A DNA stretch of 56,013 nt from Candidatus Binataceae bacterium (GTDB lineage Bacteria; Desulfobacterota; Binatia; Binatales; Binataceae), in assembly GCA_035308025.1 (NCBI GenBank), contig DATGHL010000045.1:1-56013 (forward strand), in the 5' to 3' direction. The first letter of the stretch is position 1. Each line of letters begins with the position of its first letter. Shown in pieces: positions 34,584 through 45,574 of this stretch. The notes under the pieces were generated by a model. The model saw only the letters and a program-made list of their open reading frames with translations. It was not told the origin of the DNA and searched no databases. The position numbers were made by a program, and so were the translations under genes.

Positions 34584-35780
34584 TCAGGTTGTATATTCGG
34601 CGTTGATCTTGACGTAGTCGTAGCTCAGGTCGCAGGTCGTGACGCGGGCCACGGCCTTGCCCTGCTTCAGATCGATCACCAAACCGAATTCGGGTGCCTT
34701 CATCCGTTCGCTCGCGGCGGCGAGCGCCTCAACGTTGAGCGCGCCGCGGCTCGCGATCTTGATCCCGCCGAGACTGACCTCGAGCCGATCGAGATCGAGC
34801 GCGACGCCGGCCTTGCCGGCCGCCATCGCGATGCGGCCGAAATTCGGGTCGCAGCCGAAGAACGCCGTCTTGACCAGCGGCGAGTTCGCGATTTCGCGGG
34901 CGACGCGCTCGGCCTCGCGCGGATTGCGCGCGCCGCGCACCTCGATCGTCACGAGCTTGGTGGCGCCTTCGCCGTCGCGTACTAACTCCCGTGCGAGCGC
35001 GGCGGCGACGCCCTCGACGCCGTTCGCGAAGGCTGTGAGCTCGCGGCCGGCCAGCGCGCGATTATGCGCCGCGCCGCTCGCAATGAGCAGCAGCGTGTCG
35101 TTGGTCGACATGTCACCATCGACCGTGATCGCGTTGAAGCTATGCGGCAGCAGGGCTTTGAGAATCGTGCGCAGTTGCGCGGCGCTGGCCGCGGCGTCGG
35201 TCACGATAAACGCCAGCATCGTCGCCATCATCGGCTGAACCATGCCGGCGCCCTTGGCGCAGCCCGCGATTGTTACCTGTGCGCCGCCGAGCTTGAGCCG
35301 CACCGACGCCATCTTCGGCCGCGTATCCGTCGTGATGATTGCGGCGGCGAAGTCAGCGAGCGCGCCGGCGTCGAGTTGCGCGACCGCTTGCGTGATGCCC
35401 TCGCGGTATTTCGCTAGATCGTACGGATGGCCGATCACGCCGGTCGAGCAGGGCGCGATCAGCTTGGCGTCGCAGCTCAATGCGCGCGCGAGGCTCGCCG
35501 CCGAATCCTCCGCAAGCTTGAGGCCGCGCTTGCCGGTGAAGCAGTTCGCCGAGCCGGAATTGACCGCGACACCGCGTAGCCGCCCGCCGCGCAGATGCTC
35601 CTGCGCGACAACTACGGGCGCGGCTTTGACGCGATTTGTCGTGAAGACGCCCGCGGCCGCCGCCAGCACGTCGGCGACGATAATCCCGAGGTCTTTGCGC
35701 CCCGGCTCCTTGCGCAGCCCGGCCGCGACGCCGGCAAAGCGAAAGCCCTGCACGATCGCGGGCTCGAGTCGTACCTCCAT
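34584..35780 (-). CDS. argJ: Bifunctional glutamate N-acetyltransferase/amino-acid acetyltransferase ArgJ
   Basis: A 398-aa ornithine acetyltransferase. The self-cleavage site lies in MMATMLAF, where the threonine (about 187) becomes the catalytic N-terminus of the beta chain. VNSGSANCFTG, STGVIGHP, GCAKGAGM and the C-terminal CDLSYDYVKINAEYTT are family landmarks. It transfers the acetyl group from N-acetylornithine to glutamate, closing the arginine cycle. ATG 35780 is preferred because GGAGGA lies 6 bp upstream. The gene follows secA on the same strand after 79 bp. Confidence 0.96.
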   Translation of the reverse strand: MEVRLEPAIVQGFRFAGVAAGLRKEPGRKDLGIIVADVLAAAAGVFTTNRVKAAPVVVAQEHLRGGRLRGVAVNSGSANCFTGKRGLKLAEDSAASLARALSCDAKLIAPCSTGVIGHPYDLAKYREGITQAVAQLDAGALADFAAAIITTDTRPKMASVRLKLGGAQVTIAGCAKGAGMVQPMMATMLAFIVTDAAASAAQLRTILKALLPHSFNAITVDGDMSTNDTLLLIASGAAHNRALAGRELTAFANGVEGVAAALARELVRDGEGATKLVTIEVRGARNPREAERVAREIANSPLVKTAFFGCDPNFGRIAMAAGKAGVALDLDRLEVSLGGIKIASRGALNVEALAAASERMKAPEFGLVIDLKQGKAVARVTTCDLSYDYVKINAEYTT

Positions 35781-35859
35781 CGGCATTCCTCCAGCGCGCA
35801 ATCTAATCTGTTAGCGATGGTCGCCTGCAAGCGGCGCGCGGCGGGCGGCGTGCCCAGCG

Positions 35860-38541
<2,682 letters not shown>

Positions 38542-38602
38542 CCCGGAAATTCACCCGAAACCAAGCAGTTTGATTGTGTTAGACGCGACGCTTCCGCCGC
38601 TT

Positions 38603-38631
38603 ATTCTAGCGCATCGCCCGCCCCTTTTCAG
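38603..38631 (-). promoter_or_regulatory. Candidate secA promoter
   Basis: Minus strand: -35 CTGAAA (38631-38626), 17-bp spacer, -10 TAGAAT (38608-38603), matches of 4/6 and 5/6. It would give a 5' leader of about 55 nt before ATG 38541. The divergent mnmE gene starts at 38727. Confidence 0.45.
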
Positions 38632-38726
38632 CGAAGATCTCCACCACCCGTTCGACCGTCATAAATATCCCAAGCATCAGGTAAACCGGGATTCTTCGTC
38701 GCGCTCGGCGGTGACAAGATTGAGCG

Positions 38727-40109
38727 ATGTACGTCGCCGACACCATCGTGGCGAGCGCGACCGCGCCCGGCCGCGCCGCCGTCGCGATCCTGCGCCTTTC
38801 CGGCCCCCGCGCGCTCGCGATCGCCCGCGCCCTCTGGCATCCGCTGAACTCTTCCGAGCCCGCCCCGCGTGCGCTGCGCCTCGGCGAAATCCGCAACCCG
38901 CATAGCGGCGCGCGACTCGATCGCGCGATGTGCGCCTTCTTTCCTGCGCCCCGCAGCCTTACCGGCGAGGACGTCGCCGAACTCCATTGCCACGGCGGCG
39001 TCTATCTGGTGGGGCGCATCCTCGGCCTCGCCGCCGACCTCGGCGCGCGCTTGGCCGAACCGGGTGAATTCACCCGCCGCGCTTGGCTCAACGGCCGTAT
39101 CGACTTGACCGCCGCCGAAGCGATAGCCGACCTTGTCGACGCGCGCGGCGAGACCGCACTGGCGCAGGCTATCGCGCAGCTCGGTGGCGCCCTCGCCGAA
39201 CGCGTCAGCGGCTTGCGCGACCGTCTGCTCGCCATCCGCGCGCATCTCGAGGCCGAGATCGATTTCGCCGACGAAGACCTGACGCTGCCGTCGCGTCGCG
39301 CCATCGCCGATGACATCGAAGGCCTTGCCGCCGACATCCGGATGCTGCGCGACAGCTTCGCCCGCGGCAGGCTGGCGCGCGAGGGCGCGCGCGCCGCGCT
39401 AATTGGCAAGCCCAACGCGGGCAAATCGAGCATCCTGAACCTGCTGCTGGGCGCCAATCGTGCGATCGTGACCCCGATTCCCGGCACCACCCGCGACGTT
39501 ATCGAGGATGCGGTCAATCTCGGTCCGTGGCCGCTCGTCCTTGCCGATACCGCAGGAATTCGCGAAGGCCGCGACGACGTCGAACGCATCGGCATCGAGC
39601 GCACGCGTGACGAGGCCGTCCGCGCCGACCTCCTGCTTCCGGTCTTCGATTCCGCCCGCCCCTTTGACTCCGACGACGCCGACGTTGTCGGGGCCACCGC
39701 CGGTCGCGCGGGCGTCGCCATTCTCAACAAGCGCGACCTTATGCAAGCGCTCGACGCTGACGAATTGCGCAGGCGCGGCCTGACTTTGCCGCTGGTCGAT
39801 TTTTCAGCGACGACGCCCTTCGGCCTCGGGCAGTTGCGCGGGGCACTGACCTCCGCGCTCGAGCGTCTGGCCGCAGGCGCGGGGCCCGGCGACGGCATCG
39901 CGATTTCCCGCGAACGCCATCGCGCAGCCCTCACGCAAACCGTCGAGGCACTTGCGGCTGCGCGCGACTCTGCACTCGCGGCGATGCCGCCCGAAATCGT
40001 CGCGGTCGATCTTGCGGCTGCCGCCGACGCGCTGGTGAGCCTGACCGGCGTCATCTCGAACGAAGACCTGCTTGACGCCATCTTCCGCGAATTTTGCATC
40101 GGCAAGTAG
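38727..40109 (+). CDS. mnmE: tRNA uridine-5-carboxymethylaminomethyl modification GTPase MnmE
   Basis: A 460-aa MnmE/TrmE. The N-terminal folate-binding domain (1-120) shows DTIVASATAPGRAAVAILRLSGP and HGGVYLVGRIL. The inserted G domain has GKPNAGKSSILN, DTAGI and NKRD, and the C-terminus ends in the catalytic CIGK. With MnmG it modifies wobble uridine 34 of several tRNAs. Its mnmG partner is not in the window. No clear ribosome site is present. Confidence 0.97.
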   Translation: MYVADTIVASATAPGRAAVAILRLSGPRALAIARALWHPLNSSEPAPRALRLGEIRNPHSGARLDRAMCAFFPAPRSLTGEDVAELHCHGGVYLVGRILGLAADLGARLAEPGEFTRRAWLNGRIDLTAAEAIADLVDARGETALAQAIAQLGGALAERVSGLRDRLLAIRAHLEAEIDFADEDLTLPSRRAIADDIEGLAADIRMLRDSFARGRLAREGARAALIGKPNAGKSSILNLLLGANRAIVTPIPGTTRDVIEDAVNLGPWPLVLADTAGIREGRDDVERIGIERTRDEAVRADLLLPVFDSARPFDSDDADVVGATAGRAGVAILNKRDLMQALDADELRRRGLTLPLVDFSATTPFGLGQLRGALTSALERLAAGAGPGDGIAISRERHRAALTQTVEALAAARDSALAAMPPEIVAVDLAAAADALVSLTGVISNEDLLDAIFREFCIGK

Positions 40110-40236
40110 CGAGTGCGTCGCCAAGCGCACTAATAGCGCCGTGATTAGGATTTTTGACGCAGCTTTAGGCGCGGAGGATTCACCTCTGGCTGAGCCTCGC
40201 AGATTCGGCCACCCACTGGACACGCGGCCAAGGTTA

Positions 40237-40257
40237 AGACTCGCCTGCTCGTTCCGC
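40237..40257 (+). repeat. 21-bp sequence shared with 3744-3764
   Basis: AGACTCGCCTGCTCGTTCCGC here and AGACTCGCCTGCTCGCTCCGC at 3744 differ at one base, and both follow a GACGCAGCT a short distance upstream. The rest of the 265-bp gap (40110-40375) shows nothing else I can name. Confidence 0.35.
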
Positions 40258-40375
40258 GCGGCAACCGCGCTTCACTGGTACGCGAGTTTTACATCGGCAA
40301 ATTATCGCTCGAAACCTTTAGGCTGATGACCCGTCTTAATCATTAGAACCGCCGCCCAAGGAGGCCTCAGTCACG

Positions 40376-40873
40376 ATGCGATTCAAGACACTCTTGCTTT
40401 CACTCTGCCTTGCCGCCGCGATCCCCGCCGCGGCGTTCGCCCAGCCCCACTGTCACGGACCTGCGGGCTTCGGCCGCACGATGCCCATGCCCATGATGAT
40501 GCTGCTCCGTCACGTCAACCTCAGCGCCGCTCAGCAGACCCAGGTCCAGCAGCTGATGGAGGCGAATTCCACCCAGGCCCAGCCCCTGATGACGCAGCTT
40601 CACTCAATTCATGATCAGATTGCCGACAAGTTGCTGAGTTCTGGAAGCGTCACCGCAACCGACATCGCGCCGTTGCAGCAGCAGGCAAGCCAGGTTCATC
40701 AGCAACTCGACCAGGATATGCTCGCGACGGCGCTGAAGATTCGCGCCGTCCTGACGCCCGCGCAGTTGGCGCAGGCATCAGAGCTGCACGGCAAGTTCAA
40801 ATCGTTGCGCGCCCAATTCCAGACCCTGATGGGCGACGAGCCGCCGCCTCCGCCGGAGGGCGCTCCCCAGTAA
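40376..40873 (+). CDS. CpxP/ZraP/CnrX-like periplasmic protein
   Basis: A 165-aa exported protein: signal peptide (1-22, AAAFA), a metal-ligand-rich N-terminus (QPHCHGPAGF, then MPMPMMM), then helices with the hook pattern NLSAAQQTQVQQLM and LTPAQLAQASELHGKFK typical of the LTXXQ/Spy family. Such proteins bind metals or misfolded proteins and, in CnrX and RsrS-type systems, sense metal for an ECF sigma factor. The next two genes encode an ECF sigma factor and a small single-helix membrane protein. AAGGAGG precedes the ATG. The proline-rich tail (PPPPPEGAP) is unusual. Confidence 0.8.
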   Translation: MRFKTLLLSLCLAAAIPAAAFAQPHCHGPAGFGRTMPMPMMMLLRHVNLSAAQQTQVQQLMEANSTQAQPLMTQLHSIHDQIADKLLSSGSVTATDIAPLQQQASQVHQQLDQDMLATALKIRAVLTPAQLAQASELHGKFKSLRAQFQTLMGDEPPPPPEGAPQ

Positions 40874-41013
40874 CAAATCGTATAGACTCCCGGTTGGCTT
40901 GTTACGGGCTAATCGGCATGATCGGCGTCCCTCCTGCGGGCGCCGATCGCAAATCTTTGACGGCTGAGAGCCAAGCAGCAATTGATTGAGACCGGCGCAT
41001 TGAGACCAGCCAA

Positions 41014-41592
41014 TTGAAACCGGCGAAGAGCATTGGCGTGACCACAGAGTATGAGCCGCTCGATTCGGTGCAGGATGCGCAGCGCGGCGACGACGCCGCG
41101 CTCGAGCAACTAATCCGCGACTACCAACGCCGCGTCGCGGCCGCCGTAATCGCGCTCGTTGGGGGCGACGCCGACTGGCAGGATCTCTGTCAGCAGATTT
41201 TCGTCAAGATGGTGCGCGGTTTGCCGCGCCTCAAGCAGCCCGAACTCTTCGAGCCGTGGCTGATGCGCATCGCACGCAACGCCTGCTTCGACCATTTACG
41301 CCGGCGCCGCGCACGCCGTTTCCTGGTCCCGTGGGAGCGCTGGCACGACGAACTTGCCAGCGCACCATCCGACGCGGATCCCGAGACCCGCAGCGTGGCG
41401 CTCGCGCGCGCGATGGAACGCCTGCCCGATGATCAACGCGAGCTTTTGACCCTGGTGCGTGACGGTTCGTGGAGCTATCAGGCCCTCGCGCGCATCACCG
41501 GCGATAGCCTTGCCGCGATCAAGTCGCGGCTCTTCCGCGCCCGCCGTCGCGTGCAGCAAATTATGCTCGAGGGTGAATCTGATGAAGGATGA
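41014..41592 (+). CDS. ECF RNA polymerase sigma factor
   Basis: A 192-aa sigma-70 ECF factor. Region 2 spans about 25-95 (ALEQLIRDYQRRV..., FEPWLMRIARNACFDHLRRRR) and region 4 about 128-180 (LPDDQRELLTLVRDGSWSYQALARITGDSLAAIKSRLFRARRRVQ). It directs transcription of a small regulon once released from an anti-sigma factor. The following gene overlaps its end by 11 bp and is the likely anti-sigma factor. The start is uncertain: TTG 41014 or GTG 41038, neither with a strong ribosome site. Confidence 0.92.
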   Translation: MKPAKSIGVTTEYEPLDSVQDAQRGDDAALEQLIRDYQRRVAAAVIALVGGDADWQDLCQQIFVKMVRGLPRLKQPELFEPWLMRIARNACFDHLRRRRARRFLVPWERWHDELASAPSDADPETRSVALARAMERLPDDQRELLTLVRDGSWSYQALARITGDSLAAIKSRLFRARRRVQQIMLEGESDEG

Positions 41593-41974
41593 AACCGTCC
41601 GCAGCATCCCGATGCCAGAAGTGGTCCTGCCCGTTGATTTCGCGCGCCGCGTAATTGCACGGGCGCGCCTCGAACAGCGGCGCCAACTGGTCCGCCGCCG
41701 CATGATCGCCGCGGCCGTCGCGGTGTTCGCTGTCCTGCCCTTGGCGCGCTCGTGGGAGCCGGCCCAAAACCTCGCTTACCGCCCCGGCGCAGGCGCGCTC
41801 GCCCAAACCGGGGATGAAGCGAGCACCGAACAATTCAGCGAAGATCTGTCGCGCACAGCAGCGCCGGAGCAAGTCAGCGACTACCTTATGCCGAATACGG
41901 CTCCGCTCCGCACATTCGCGGCTTACTCCGAAGCTTCCTGGAATTATGATCCCTCATGGACCAGCGATCGCTGA
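41582..41974 (+). CDS. Small single-helix membrane protein, probable anti-sigma factor
   Basis: A 130-aa protein starting inside the sigma gene (11-bp overlap). An N-terminal basic region (DFARRVIARARLEQRRQLVRRR) leads into one membrane helix (about 41-56) and a periplasmic domain without known motif. The size, topology and overlap match small anti-sigma factors such as CnrY, though I see no zinc-binding HxxxCxxC motif. Assignment is by context. Confidence 0.6.
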   Translation: MKDETVRSIPMPEVVLPVDFARRVIARARLEQRRQLVRRRMIAAAVAVFAVLPLARSWEPAQNLAYRPGAGALAQTGDEASTEQFSEDLSRTAAPEQVSDYLMPNTAPLRTFAAYSEASWNYDPSWTSDR

Positions 41975-42082
41975 GGCGAAGTCCGCTGAGCTGTCGGCCT
42001 TGAGCTGATCCCATCCGTGCGGCAGACGACTGCGCCGCGCATGATCGCGCCCACAAGGGGGCGTCCCTCAGGCTCGTCCGGC

Positions 42083-42091
42083 TGATATAAT
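42083..42091 (+). promoter_or_regulatory. Extended -10 promoter of the obg operon (leaderless mRNA predicted)
   Basis: TGATATAAT is a perfect extended -10 element (TGnTATAAT). Its last base is 9 bp before the ATG of obg at 42101, and no ribosome-binding sequence lies between. Transcription would start at or within a few bases of the start codon. No -35 hexamer is visible, which is normal for extended -10 promoters. Confidence 0.6.
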
Positions 42092-42100
42092 TGCGCGCAG

Positions 42101-43117
42101 ATGCGGTTTATCGATGAAGCGCGGGTTTATGTGCAGGCGGGCAAAGGTGGTGACGGCGCGATTGCTTTCCTGCGCGAAAAATTCCGGCCGTTCGGCGGAC
42201 CGGCGGGCGGCGACGGCGGCCGCGGCGGCAGCGTTATCTTCGAGGTCGACGAGGGCCTCTCGACCCTGCTCGATTTCAAGTACAAGCCGCGGCTGATCGC
42301 GCGCGACGGCGAATCCGGCCGCGGCAAGCAGCAGTATGGCCGTCAGGGCGACGACCTCGTCGTACGCGTGCCGCCCGGTACGGTCGTTTCCGACGAAGCG
42401 ACCGAGCGGATAATCGCGGACCTCACGATCCCGGGTGAGCGTGCGATAGTCGCGCAGGGCGGTATCGGCGGCAAGGGCAATATGCACTTTGTCTCGTCAA
42501 CCCATCGCACCCCGCAGATTTCGACACCCGGCACCGCCGGTGTGCAGCTCTGGGCGCGGATGGAGTTGCGGCTGGTGGCGGAAGCGGGACTGGTCGGGCT
42601 GCCGAACGCCGGGAAATCAACGCTGCTCGCCGCGCTGAGCGCGGCGCGTCCGAAGATAGCCGCTTACCCTTTCACCACGCTGACACCCAACCTCGGCCGC
42701 GTGCAGCTCAGCGCCGAGGAGGCCTTCAGCGTCGCCGACATCCCGGGACTGATCGAGGGGGCGCATCTGGGAAGCGGCCTTGGCATCCGCTTTTTGAAGC
42801 ATCTGAAGCGTACCCGCGTAATCGTCTATGTGCTCGACGCGGCGGCCGAGCCGCTCGCCGATTTCGCGACCGTGCGCGCCGAAATCGAAGCTTTCGATCC
42901 CGAGATGCTGACGCGGCCCGCGCTGATCGCCCTGAACAAGCTCGACCTGGTTTCGGCAGCGGTCGCCGCCGATCACGCTCTCAAGTTGCGCGCCCGCACC
43001 GGAGTCGAAGTCTTCGTAATCTCCGCCGCCGAAGAAATGGGACTGGAGCCGCTGGTCGCCGGGATCGCTTGCAGATTGAAAGCGGCGGAGGCGGTAGCGC
43101 TCGAATGTCCCAGGTAG
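42101..43117 (+). CDS. obg: Obg/CgtA GTPase
   Basis: A 338-aa Obg: the glycine-rich OBG fold (1-158, GKGGDGAIAFLREKF, GPAGGDGGRGGS), then a G domain with GLPNAGKST (166-174), DIPGL and NKLD. The optional C-terminal OCT domain is absent. Obg assists 50S maturation and stress control. In related bacteria rplU and rpmA precede it; here the upstream gene is the sigma-factor operon and there is an apparent leaderless promoter. The proB start lies inside its last codons. Confidence 0.97.
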   Translation: MRFIDEARVYVQAGKGGDGAIAFLREKFRPFGGPAGGDGGRGGSVIFEVDEGLSTLLDFKYKPRLIARDGESGRGKQQYGRQGDDLVVRVPPGTVVSDEATERIIADLTIPGERAIVAQGGIGGKGNMHFVSSTHRTPQISTPGTAGVQLWARMELRLVAEAGLVGLPNAGKSTLLAALSAARPKIAAYPFTTLTPNLGRVQLSAEEAFSVADIPGLIEGAHLGSGLGIRFLKHLKRTRVIVYVLDAAAEPLADFATVRAEIEAFDPEMLTRPALIALNKLDLVSAAVAADHALKLRARTGVEVFVISAAEEMGLEPLVAGIACRLKAAEAVALECPR

Positions 43118-44247
43118 ATTACAAACCCGCGTTGATCGAGCCCACGCGGCGCATAGTGATCAAAGTCGGTAGCGCAGTGCTGTCGGACCTCGACGGCCTG
43201 CAGATTGCAACGATTGATCATCTGGCCGCGCAGATCGATGCGATCATCCGCGCGGGCCGCGAAGTCGTGCTCGTGACCTCGGGTGCGATCGCCGCCGGGC
43301 GCGTGCGTCTCGGCCGCCGTGGCGCTTCGATGGCCGAGCGGCAGGCCGCCGCCGCCACCGGCCAGATCGAATTGATGCGACAGTGGGCCAAGGCCTTCGA
43401 CGCACGCGGCCGCACCGTGGCGCAGATCCTCGTGACGCATGAGGACCTCGCGGAGCGCAAGCGCCGCGACAACGCGATCCACACCATTCAGGCGCTGCTC
43501 GCCGCCGGCGTGCTGCCGATTGTCAACGAGAACGACACGGTCGCCGTCGAAGAGATCCGCATGGGCGATAATGATGTACTCTCCTCGCTCGTCGCCGGCA
43601 TGGTGCAGGCGGGCCTGCTGATCATTCTGAGTGACGTCGCCGGGGTGCTCACCGGAGACCCGCGCAAACGCGCCGATGCCCGCCTGATTCCCCTGATCAC
43701 CGACGCCGAAGCCGGGATGCGCGGGCTGGTCGCCGAGAGCGCCGGACCGCTCGGCAGCGGCGGGATGGCGACCAAGCTCAAAGCGGCGCGCCAGGCGGCG
43801 CAGGCCGGGATCAGCGTGATCATCGCACCCGGCCGCGAGGCCGGCACGCTCAGCGCCGCGATGGATCCGGCCCGCGAGATCGGCACGCTGATACTGCCGT
43901 CGCGCACGCGGCTCAAGGGCCACAAACAATGGATCGCCTTTGCCCTGCGCCCGGCCGGCGCGCTCGCGGTGGACGACGGCGCGGCGGAAGCGCTGCGGCG
44001 CAAGGGGCGCAGCCTGCTCGCCACCGGCATTCGCGAGGTTCGCGGCGACTTCGCCAGCGGCGATTGCGTCAGCCTGCTCGACCACGCCGGCGTAGAATTC
44101 GGCCGCGGCCTCGTCAACTATCCCTCAATCGATGTCGCCCGGCTCAAGGGCCAACGTTCAGCCGATATCGCGCGGCTGTTGGGCTACAAGGTCGCCGACG
44201 AGATCATTCATCGCAACAATTTCGTCCTGCTCGAAGAACTCGCATGA
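43105..44247 (+). CDS. proB: Glutamate 5-kinase ProB
   Basis: A 380-aa kinase with RRIVIKVGSAVL, VTSGAIAAGR, NENDTVAVEEIRMGDND and LSDVAGVLTGDPR, followed by a C-terminal PUA domain (about 280-375). It phosphorylates glutamate in the first step of proline synthesis. ATG 43105 overlaps the end of obg by 13 bp. Next in the operon is proA, after an 11-codon mini-cistron. Confidence 0.97.
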   Translation: MSQVDYKPALIEPTRRIVIKVGSAVLSDLDGLQIATIDHLAAQIDAIIRAGREVVLVTSGAIAAGRVRLGRRGASMAERQAAAATGQIELMRQWAKAFDARGRTVAQILVTHEDLAERKRRDNAIHTIQALLAAGVLPIVNENDTVAVEEIRMGDNDVLSSLVAGMVQAGLLIILSDVAGVLTGDPRKRADARLIPLITDAEAGMRGLVAESAGPLGSGGMATKLKAARQAAQAGISVIIAPGREAGTLSAAMDPAREIGTLILPSRTRLKGHKQWIAFALRPAGALAVDDGAAEALRRKGRSLLATGIREVRGDFASGDCVSLLDHAGVEFGRGLVNYPSIDVARLKGQRSADIARLLGYKVADEIIHRNNFVLLEELA

Positions 44248-44279
44248 GTCTCGAGACTGAGCATGAATCTCGAAACTGA
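44244..44279 (+). CDS. 11-codon mini-cistron overlapping the proA start
   Basis: ATG at 44244 overlaps the proB stop as ATGA and opens a frame MSLETEHESRN ending in TGA at 44277-44279, which is 14 bases past the proA ATG. It arose from a 19-bp tandem duplication: 44244-44262 and 44263-44281 match at 16 of 19 bases. Whether it is translated is unknown; it could couple proA translation to proB. Confidence 0.3.
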   Translation: MSLETEHESRN

Positions 44280-45516
44280 GATCGTCGGTGGATTGACGGC
44301 CGCGCGGGACGCCGCGTGCCGCCTCGCGCTCGCCGGCACGGCGCAGAAGAACGATGCGCTCGCGCATCTCGCACGCGCCTTGCGCGATTCGACCGCGGTG
44401 CTGCTTGCCGCCAACGCCACCGACGTCGCTGCGGCGCGCGCGGCCGGCGAGGGTGGCGCGTTCGTCGAACGTCTGACGCTGAATCCCGATCGCATCGCGG
44501 CGATGGCGCGCGGGGTCGAGGAAGTCGCGGCGCTGCCCGACCCGGTCGGCGAGACGATCGCGAACTGGACGCGGCCGAATGGCCTTGCGATCGCGCAGGT
44601 CCGCGTGCCGCTCGGCGTTATCGCGATCGTCTACGAGTCGCGTCCCAACGTCACGATCGACGCGGGCGTCCTCTGCCTCAAGGCCGGCGACGCGGTGGTG
44701 CTGCGCGGCGGGCGTGAGGCGCTGGCGACCAATGCGGCGTTGGCCCGGCTGCTTGCCGACGCGCTCGCGCGCGCCGGACTCGACCCGGCCGCCGTGATGT
44801 TCATCGGTAGTCCGGATCGCGAAGCGATCCAGATCATCAAACGCCATCCGGATCTGATCGATCTGATTATCCCGCGCGGCGGCAACGCGCTGAAAGCTGC
44901 GCTGCACGGTTCCGCGGTGCCGCTCCTCCCGCACTTCGACGGCATCTGCCATACCTATGTCGATCGTGCAGCGAACCTGCCGATGGCCGAGGAGATCTGC
45001 TTCAATGCCAAGTGCAGCCGGCCGTCGGTCTGCAACGCGATGGAGACGATGCTGGTGCATCGCGCGATCGCGCCGGCCTTTCTGCCCGCGATCGCGCTGC
45101 GCTTCGCCGCGGCGGGCGTCGAGCTGCGCGGTGATGCGCCCGCGCGCGCGTTCATTCCCGACGCCCGGCCGGCGACTGACGCGGATTGGGACGCCGAGTA
45201 TCTCGAGCTGATCCTGGCGATTAAAGTGGTCGATTCGCTCGACGAGGCGATCGCCTTTATCGCGCGCCACGGCTCCGGACTCGCCGACGCGATCGTCACT
45301 GACGATCCCGCGGCCGCCGAACGCTTTCAACGCGAGGTCGATTCCGCCACGGTTTACGTCAACGCCTCGACGCGCTTCACCGACGGCTTCGAGTTCGGCT
45401 TCGGCGCCGAGACCGGCATCTCGACCAACCGGCTCCACGCGCGCGGCCCGATGGGCCTGCGCGAGCTGACGACCTACAAGTACGTCATTCGCGGTGACGG
45501 TCAGGTGCGTCGGTGA
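44263..45516 (+). CDS. proA: Gamma-glutamyl phosphate reductase ProA
   Basis: A 417-aa aldehyde-dehydrogenase-fold enzyme with the catalytic cysteine in FNAKCSRPSVCNAMETMLVH, VYESRPNVTIDAGVLCLKAGDAVVLRGG and LPHFDGICHTYVDRAA. It reduces glutamyl-5-phosphate to the semialdehyde in proline synthesis, next to proB. ATG 44263 is the start that gives MNLETEIVGGLTAARDA; the duplicated ATG 19 bp upstream is out of frame. Confidence 0.97.
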   Translation: MNLETEIVGGLTAARDAACRLALAGTAQKNDALAHLARALRDSTAVLLAANATDVAAARAAGEGGAFVERLTLNPDRIAAMARGVEEVAALPDPVGETIANWTRPNGLAIAQVRVPLGVIAIVYESRPNVTIDAGVLCLKAGDAVVLRGGREALATNAALARLLADALARAGLDPAAVMFIGSPDREAIQIIKRHPDLIDLIIPRGGNALKAALHGSAVPLLPHFDGICHTYVDRAANLPMAEEICFNAKCSRPSVCNAMETMLVHRAIAPAFLPAIALRFAAAGVELRGDAPARAFIPDARPATDADWDAEYLELILAIKVVDSLDEAIAFIARHGSGLADAIVTDDPAAAERFQREVDSATVYVNASTRFTDGFEFGFGAETGISTNRLHARGPMGLRELTTYKYVIRGDGQVRR

Positions 45517-45550
45517 GACGCTGCGCCATCAAGGGCGCAGGCCCGGCATC

Positions 45551-45574
45551 ATGCGGATAAGGCCATGCGGATAG
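45551..45574 (+). CDS. 7-codon mini-cistron overlapping the nadD start
   Basis: ATGCGGATA occurs at 45551 and again at 45565, where nadD starts. The first copy opens a frame MRIRPCG that ends in TAG at 45572-45574, past the nadD ATG. It is the same arrangement as before proA, in the same operon. Translation is not demonstrated. Confidence 0.2.
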   Translation: MRIRPCG

